Position numbers and translations under genes: made by a program. The notes below the pieces were generated by a model. That model was not told where the DNA came from and did not search any database. It was given only the letters and a program-made list of their open reading frames with translations. Below, in pieces: positions 59,328 to 64,000 of a stretch of 64,000 nucleotides of DNA; position 1 is the first letter of the stretch, and each line of letters starts with the position of its first letter. The DNA is from an uncultured Alistipes sp. (GTDB lineage Bacteria; Bacteroidota; Bacteroidia; Bacteroidales; Rikenellaceae): contig CAJUMU010000002.1 of assembly GCA_910587675.1 (NCBI GenBank), forward strand, positions 1-64,000. Reading direction: 5' to 3'.

Positions 59328-60458
59328 ATGAACAGAGCAATTTTCGCGGCCGTGTCGCTGTTGGCGACGCTTGCTTCGTGTCAGTCGTCGAAGGTGAAAA
59401 TCACGGGACGTTTCGTCGGCTCGCAGGCCGATATGGTATATTTGGAGCAGGTCGGCACACTCGAACACAGCGTCATAGATTCGATAAAGCTGAGCGAGGA
59501 CGGCGGTTTCGCGCTTAAGATCGACAACGGCACCCCGACGCCGACGCTCTACAACGTCATTTACGACAACGAGCGTATTCCGCTGCTGCTCAAGGCGGGC
59601 GACCGCGTCACGCTGCGCGCGGCGGGCAGCGTGCTGCGCAACTATACGGTCGAAGGCGCGCTCGAATCGGAACTGCTGCGCGAGTTCAACAAGAGCTACA
59701 TCGAGAGCGCGATTAAACTCAACGACGCGGTGTCGCGATATACCGCCGCCGACATCGACGAGAAGCAGCGCGAGGAGATAGCGCGCGAATACACTCAGAT
59801 CTACCGCGATATCAAGCGCAACCAGTTGCGTTTCATCGTCGAGCATAAGGATCGCATAGCGGCTGTGTATGCGCTTCGCCAGCGTCTGCCCAACGACGCC
59901 TATCTGTTCAACGGCGACAGCGACGTGATCTACTACCGCACTGTGGCCGAGGCCATCGAGCAGAGCTATCCCGACAGCCCCTACCTGCCCATCCTCCGCA
60001 GCCAGATAGCCCGCATGGATGCGCAGATAAGCCTGCTTTCGCAGGTCAAGCAGACCAATTTTCCCGAGATAGCGATGCCCGACATGTACGGCAAGGAGAT
60101 AAAGTTGTCGTCGCTCGAAGGCAAGGTCATATTGTTGCATTTCTGGTCGGCCGCCATCGGCAACGGCAATGCCGTCAACGCCGATCTGAAGAAGATTTAC
60201 GAGAAGTATCACGACCGCGGATTCGAGATCTATCAGGTGGCCGTCGACACCTCGAAAGCGGCGTGGATCAACGCCGTGCAGGAGCAGCAGCTGCCGTGGA
60301 TATCGGTGAGCGACCTGCTGGGCGAGTCGTCGCCCGCGCTGGGAGTCTACAATATCGGCAAACTGCCGTCGAACTACCTGATCGACCGCTCGGGCAATAT
60401 CGTGGCCAAGGATCTCGCGGGCGACAAGCTCGACGCCGAAATACAAAAAAACATTTGA
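59328..60458 (+). CDS. TlpA/AhpC-TSA-like lipoprotein without redox cysteines
   Basis: 376 residues, lipobox TLASC (Cys18). N-terminal DUF4369-like beta domain (about 22-115: KITGRFVGSQADMVYLEQ), a helical linker (120-225), and a thioredoxin fold (about 230-376: FPEIAMPDMYGKEIKLSSLEGKVILLHFW). The active-site WCxxC is replaced by SAAIGNGNAV, and Cys18 is the only cysteine in the protein, so it cannot do thiol-disulfide exchange. The cis-Pro loop (KLPSNYLIDRSG) is retained. Probably a binding or structural protein of the envelope. 59 bp after DUF4290 and 7 bp before lpxH. Confidence 0.88.
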   Translation: MNRAIFAAVSLLATLASCQSSKVKITGRFVGSQADMVYLEQVGTLEHSVIDSIKLSEDGGFALKIDNGTPTPTLYNVIYDNERIPLLLKAGDRVTLRAAGSVLRNYTVEGALESELLREFNKSYIESAIKLNDAVSRYTAADIDEKQREEIAREYTQIYRDIKRNQLRFIVEHKDRIAAVYALRQRLPNDAYLFNGDSDVIYYRTVAEAIEQSYPDSPYLPILRSQIARMDAQISLLSQVKQTNFPEIAMPDMYGKEIKLSSLEGKVILLHFWSAAIGNGNAVNADLKKIYEKYHDRGFEIYQVAVDTSKAAWINAVQEQQLPWISVSDLLGESSPALGVYNIGKLPSNYLIDRSGNIVAKDLAGDKLDAEIQKNI

Positions 60459-60465
60459 TACCGTA

Positions 60466-61209
60466 ATGTACTATTTCGCCTCGGACGTTCATCTCGGAGC
60501 GGGCGACGAGCAGTCGTCTCGCCGCGTGGAGAGGCGTTTCGTGAGGTGGCTCGACATGGCGGCGAAGGATGCCGAGGCCATATTTCTGGCGGGCGACATC
60601 TTCGATTTCTGGTTCGAGTACGGCAAGGTGATCCCCAAGGGCTTCGCTCGTACGCTGGGCAAGTTGGCCGAGCTGGCTGACCGCGGGGTGAGGGTAGTGC
60701 TGCTGGTAGGCAACCACGACATGTGGTGCCGCGAATATCTTACGCGGGAATGCGGCGTGGAGATATGGTTTGCGCCGCGTTGCGTGACCCTCGCGGGCCG
60801 CAATGTTTTCATAGCCCACGGCGACAACATGAACATCGGCGACAAACCCGTGCTGCGGTTCATGAATGCCGTGTTCCGTTCGCGTATTCTGCGGGCGGCG
60901 TTCTCGTGGCTGGCGCATCCCGATTTGGCCGTGAGGTTCGGACGGTGGTGGAGCGGCAAATCGCGTAAAAGCCATGCGTCGGAGACGCTGACGCGCGATT
61001 CGTTAGGATTCTTGATAGATTATGCCCGCGAGTACAAGCGCGGGAATCCCGATACGGATTATATTGTTTTCGGCCACATGCACTATCCGTGCGACGTGCG
61101 CGAGGAGGATCTGCGCGTGCTGTTTCTCGGGGCGTGGGACGATCCCGAACCCGTATACGCCGCGCTGGGCGACGACGGAGAGATGGAACTCAAAAGATTC
61201 GAATCATGA
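60466..61209 (+). CDS. lpxH: UDP-2,3-diacylglucosamine diphosphatase (LpxH-like)
   Basis: 247 residues. Calcineurin-like phosphoesterase with SDVHLG, GDIFDFWFE, GNHDMW, AHGD and FGHMH metal motifs and the LpxH-type Arg-rich helical insertion after AHGDNMNIGD. Hydrolyses UDP-2,3-diacylglucosamine to lipid X in lipid A synthesis at the inner membrane's cytosolic face. Stop codon overlaps the thyA start (ATGA). Confidence 0.9.
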   Translation: MYYFASDVHLGAGDEQSSRRVERRFVRWLDMAAKDAEAIFLAGDIFDFWFEYGKVIPKGFARTLGKLAELADRGVRVVLLVGNHDMWCREYLTRECGVEIWFAPRCVTLAGRNVFIAHGDNMNIGDKPVLRFMNAVFRSRILRAAFSWLAHPDLAVRFGRWWSGKSRKSHASETLTRDSLGFLIDYAREYKRGNPDTDYIVFGHMHYPCDVREEDLRVLFLGAWDDPEPVYAALGDDGEMELKRFES

Positions 61210-62105
61210 AACAGTATCTCGACCTGCTGGACAAGATAATGCGCGAAGGCGTGGTGAAAGGCGACCGCACGGGCACGGGCACGCGCAGCATTTTCGGCCA
61301 TCAGATGCGCTTCGATCTGGAAGAGGGGTTTCCCCTGCTGACCACCAAGCGCGTTTTTCTGAAAGGCGTTATCCGCGAATTGCTGTGGTTTCTCGCTGGC
61401 GATACCAACATAAAGTATCTGGTGGACAACGGCGTGCATATATGGGATAACGACGCCTACCGCTACTATAACGAGCTCTGCGTGCGCCACGGCGTGCTTC
61501 CCGTGACGGAGGAGGCGTTTCTGGCGGCGGCCCGGGAGGGAACTGACTCGCCGATAGACGGCTATGCGTTCGGCGACTTGAATCATGTTTACGGCTACCA
61601 GTGGCGCAGCTGGCCGCGGCCCGACGGCGGCGGCATCGACCAGATAAGGCAGGTCGTCGACACCATAAAACGCAATCCCGATTCGCGTCGCATGATCGTC
61701 TCGGCTTGGAACGTCGCCGAGGTGGAGGATATGGCTTTGCCGCCGTGCCACGTGCTGTTTCAGTTCTATGTGGCCGAGGGGCGTTTGTCGTGTCAGCTCT
61801 ACCAGCGCAGCGCCGACACCTTTCTCGGGGTGCCGTTCAACATCGCCTCGTATGCCCTGCTGACTATGATGATCGCGCAGGAGTGCGGTTTGCGGGCGGG
61901 CGAATTCGTCCATACGTTAGGCGATACGCATCTCTATCTCAACCATCTGGAGCAGGCTCGGGAGCAGTTGTCGCGCACGCCGCGCCCTCTGCCTCGCATG
62001 AGACTGAATCCCGACGTAAAGTCGGTGTTCGATTTCCGTTACGACGACTTCACGCTGGAGGGTTACGATCCGTGGCCGGCCATAAAGGCGCCTATGTCGT
62101 TCTGA
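61206..62105 (+). CDS. thyA: Thymidylate synthase
   Basis: 299 residues. Converts dUMP to dTMP using methylene-THF. Motifs: KGDRTGTGTRSIFG (phosphate binding), RELLWFLAGDTN, catalytic Cys in LPPCHVLFQFYV, CQLYQRSADTFLGVPFN, and the C-terminal DPWPAIKAPMSF. Start 61206 by ATGA overlap with lpxH. Followed 19 bp later by folA, its functional partner that recycles dihydrofolate. Confidence 0.97.
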   Translation: MKQYLDLLDKIMREGVVKGDRTGTGTRSIFGHQMRFDLEEGFPLLTTKRVFLKGVIRELLWFLAGDTNIKYLVDNGVHIWDNDAYRYYNELCVRHGVLPVTEEAFLAAAREGTDSPIDGYAFGDLNHVYGYQWRSWPRPDGGGIDQIRQVVDTIKRNPDSRRMIVSAWNVAEVEDMALPPCHVLFQFYVAEGRLSCQLYQRSADTFLGVPFNIASYALLTMMIAQECGLRAGEFVHTLGDTHLYLNHLEQAREQLSRTPRPLPRMRLNPDVKSVFDFRYDDFTLEGYDPWPAIKAPMSF

Positions 62106-62124
62106 TCCGTTAATTCGCTATACC

Positions 62125-62604
62125 ATGATAAGCATCATAGTTGCCGTTGCCGCCAACGGCGTCATAGGCGATAACAATTCGCTTCTGTGGCATATTTCGG
62201 AGGATTTGCGCAATTTCAAACGCATCACCTCCGGTCATCCCGTAATTATGGGGCGCAAGACGTTCGAATCGCTCGGACGCCCTCTGCCCAACCGCACCAA
62301 CGTGGTGGTGAGCCGTACGGCGACCGCTATCGATGGGTGCCGCGTCGCCGCGTCGCTCGACGAGGCGATAGCCATGTTCTCCGCCGACGAGGAGGCCTTC
62401 ATCATCGGCGGGGCGCAGATTTACGCGCAGGCGCTCGATGCGGCCGACAAGATATACATCACCCGCGTCGGGCGCGATTACGAGGGCGACACCTCGTTTC
62501 CCGAGTGGGACGCGACGCGCTGGCGTCTGACGTCGCGCGAGGAGTTCCCCCGTGGCGAGAAGTATCCCTATCCCTTCGCGTTCGAGGAGTACGTACGAAA
62601 ATAG
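62125..62604 (+). CDS. folA: Dihydrofolate reductase
   Basis: 159 residues. N-terminal ISIIVAVAANGVIGDNNSLLWHI with the Met20-loop region, active-site acidic residue in SEDLRNFKRIT, GRKTFESLGRPLPNRTNVVVS and FIIGGAQIYAQAL NADPH motifs. Regenerates tetrahydrofolate after ThyA. Complete. Confidence 0.97.
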   Translation: MISIIVAVAANGVIGDNNSLLWHISEDLRNFKRITSGHPVIMGRKTFESLGRPLPNRTNVVVSRTATAIDGCRVAASLDEAIAMFSADEEAFIIGGAQIYAQALDAADKIYITRVGRDYEGDTSFPEWDATRWRLTSREEFPRGEKYPYPFAFEEYVRK

Positions 62605-62631
62605 ATACTACCGACCTAAACCCGAAATAAG

Positions 62632-64000
62632 ATGAAACTCGAAATTCTGACCGCTGCCGCTCTTTGCATGGTCGTCGCGACTTCGGCGGCAAGCAAGCCG
62701 CGCAATGCCGAGCGTCCGCAACCCGTGTTCAACCGCGCGCCTCTCGTCGAGGCTCCCTATGCGCAACTCCCCATAGGAGAGATCCGCCCCGACGGGTGGC
62801 TTCGCGCGCAGATGCAGACCATGCTCGATGGCATGACGGGCAATTTGGACGAGGTGTATGAGGCAGTAGTGGGCGACAATAACGCGTGGCTCGGCGGCGA
62901 GGGCGACGCATGGGAACGCGGTCCCTATTGGATCGACGGCGCGCTGCCTATGGCCTATATAATGAACGACGGGAAACTGAAGGCCAAGGCCGACAAGTGG
63001 GTCGAAGCCATTCTCGCGAGCCAGAAGGAGAACGGATACTTCGGTCCCGATACCGACCGCACCTATATGGAAGGCATGCAGCGCGACAACTCGGCCGACT
63101 GGTGGCCGCGCATGGTGGCGTTGAAGATATTGCAGCAGCACTATATGGCCACGGGCGATCGGCGCGTCATCGACTTCATGACCCGATATTTCCGTTATCA
63201 GGCCGAGACGCTGCCCTCCACGCCGCTCGGCCGCTGGACGTTTTGGGCCACGGAGCGCGGCGGCGACAACTTGTTGATCGTATATTGGCTCTACAACATT
63301 ACGGGCGACGCCGAACTGCTCCGTCTGGGCGAGCTTATCCACAGCCAGTCGGCCGACTGGACGGCCCGTTTCACTACCGACGACCACCTGTACCGTCAGA
63401 ACTCGCTGCATTGCGTGAATCTCGCGCAGGGTTTCAAGGAGCCCGTAATGTACTACCAGCAGTCGAAGCGCGCGGAACATTTGCAGGCTCCGCACGAGGC
63501 GCTCCGCCGCATACGCCGCACCATCGGGTTCCCTACGGGGTTGTGGGCGGGCGACGAACTGCTTCACTTCGGCGATCCCGCCCGCGGATCGGAGTTGTGC
63601 ACGGCCGTGGAGATGATGTATTCGCTCGAGGAGATGTACCGCGTGACGGGCGACAATGCCTATGCCGATCTTCTGGAGCGCATCGCCTACAACGCGCTGC
63701 CGACGCAGATTACCGACTGCGGCGACGCGCGTCAATACTATCAGCAGGTGAATCAAGTGAAAGTGACGCGCGAGCAGCGCAACTTCTCCACTCCGCACCA
63801 AGATACCGACATCCTTTTCGGACAGCTCACGGGATATCCGTGCTGCACCTGCAATCTGCATCAGGGATGGCCGAAGTTCGTGCAGAATCTGTGGTACAAA
63901 ACCGCCGACGGAGGTTTGGCCGCGATGGTCTATGCGCCGTCGACCGTTACGACCTCTCTCGCTTCGGGCGCGGAGGTCACCGTGACCGAGAGCACGCGCT
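62632..64000 (+). CDS. GH127/DUF1680-like beta-L-arabinofuranosidase family, partial
   Basis: At least 456 residues, open at the right edge. Signal peptide (about 1-20). Then the DUF1680 (alpha/alpha)6 barrel: GEIRPDGWLRAQM, DAWERGPYWIDGALPMAYI, TGDRRVIDFMTRYFRYQ, and the cysteine motif GYPCCTCNLHQGWPKF (Cys404, 405, 407); in GH127 such Cys residues bind zinc and one is the nucleophile. GELC-TAVEMMYSLEEMY carries the expected Glu. GH127 and GH146 remove beta-L-arabinofuranose from plant glycoproteins or arabinans; this relative's exact linkage is uncertain. Starts 27 bp after folA, on the same strand. Confidence 0.88.
   Translation, partial: MKLEILTAAALCMVVATSAASKPRNAERPQPVFNRAPLVEAPYAQLPIGEIRPDGWLRAQMQTMLDGMTGNLDEVYEAVVGDNNAWLGGEGDAWERGPYWIDGALPMAYIMNDGKLKAKADKWVEAILASQKENGYFGPDTDRTYMEGMQRDNSADWWPRMVALKILQQHYMATGDRRVIDFMTRYFRYQAETLPSTPLGRWTFWATERGGDNLLIVYWLYNITGDAELLRLGELIHSQSADWTARFTTDDHLYRQNSLHCVNLAQGFKEPVMYYQQSKRAEHLQAPHEALRRIRRTIGFPTGLWAGDELLHFGDPARGSELCTAVEMMYSLEEMYRVTGDNAYADLLERIAYNALPTQITDCGDARQYYQQVNQVKVTREQRNFSTPHQDTDILFGQLTGYPCCTCNLHQGWPKFVQNLWYKTADGGLAAMVYAPSTVTTSLASGAEVTVTESTR

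Overview
The window is chromosomal DNA of a Bacteroidales bacterium, most likely a GC-rich Rikenellaceae member such as Alistipes (genus is inference). Support: genes are preceded by the Bacteroidetes -7 box TAnnTTTG, often with a TTTG/TTG -33 box 19-22 bp upstream; SecD and SecF are fused; families restricted to this phylum are present (DUF4290, DUF4831, PCMD, BtuG-type DUF5074, TIGR02757); and secreted glycan-active enzymes with lipoprotein signals are frequent. I see no rRNA, tRNA, CRISPR array, insertion sequence or prophage.

Layout. 1-7.3 kb: end of an unknown gene, a CotH-like lipoprotein, a GH51 arabinofuranosidase and SecDF. 7.5-9.6 kb: YbbR-like protein, coaE, folP. 9.6-15.2 kb (minus): a large secreted MG2-like protein, then an AT-richer island with two paralogous lipoproteins and a C10 cysteine protease, formed partly by an ~835 bp tandem duplication that left a protease C-terminal relic. 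15.3-16.3 kb: nucleotidyltransferase. 16.4-16.85 kb: an array of 75-76 bp repeats, each carrying a complete promoter, feeding the envelope/isoprenoid operon of a degenerate M23 protein, dxr, rseP, radA, an epimerase and a thioredoxin (to 23.0 kb). 23.0-26.9 kb (minus): AlkD-like, DUF4831, trmN6, TIGR02757, lolD. 27.0-27.6 kb: rpmI-rplT. 27.6-28.95 kb: a gene-free region with palindromic repeats and two candidate structured RNAs. 29-36.3 kb: a small unknown gene, a YgjP-like protease, DUF4153, then the minus-strand operon rpe, ABC-F, GH10 xylanase, rlmB. 36.5-42.6 kb: PCMD lipoprotein, GH2 beta-galactosidase, GH76 mannanase. 43.2-48.4 kb: a vitamin B12 uptake operon (PKD lipoprotein, BtuG-like, BtuB-like) behind a cobalamin riboswitch. 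48.4-52.5 kb: operon uvrC, HAD phosphatase, GH43, exported peptide deformylase. 52.6-56.9 kb: 5-formyl-THF cyclo-ligase and the fumarate reductase operon. 57.2-64 kb: a sigma-54 activator lacking a DNA-binding domain, then DUF4290, a cysteine-less TlpA-like lipoprotein, lpxH, thyA, folA and a GH127-like enzyme cut by the window edge.

Themes. Glycosidases (GH51, GH10, GH2, GH76, GH43, GH127) are scattered singly, some inside housekeeping operons, with no SusC/SusD pair, so this is not a polysaccharide utilisation locus. Folate/one-carbon genes (folP, 5-FCL, thyA, folA) recur. The most unusual features are non-coding: a multiplied promoter-hairpin repeat, two dispersed GC-rich palindrome families, and a run of independently folded helices downstream of rplT.
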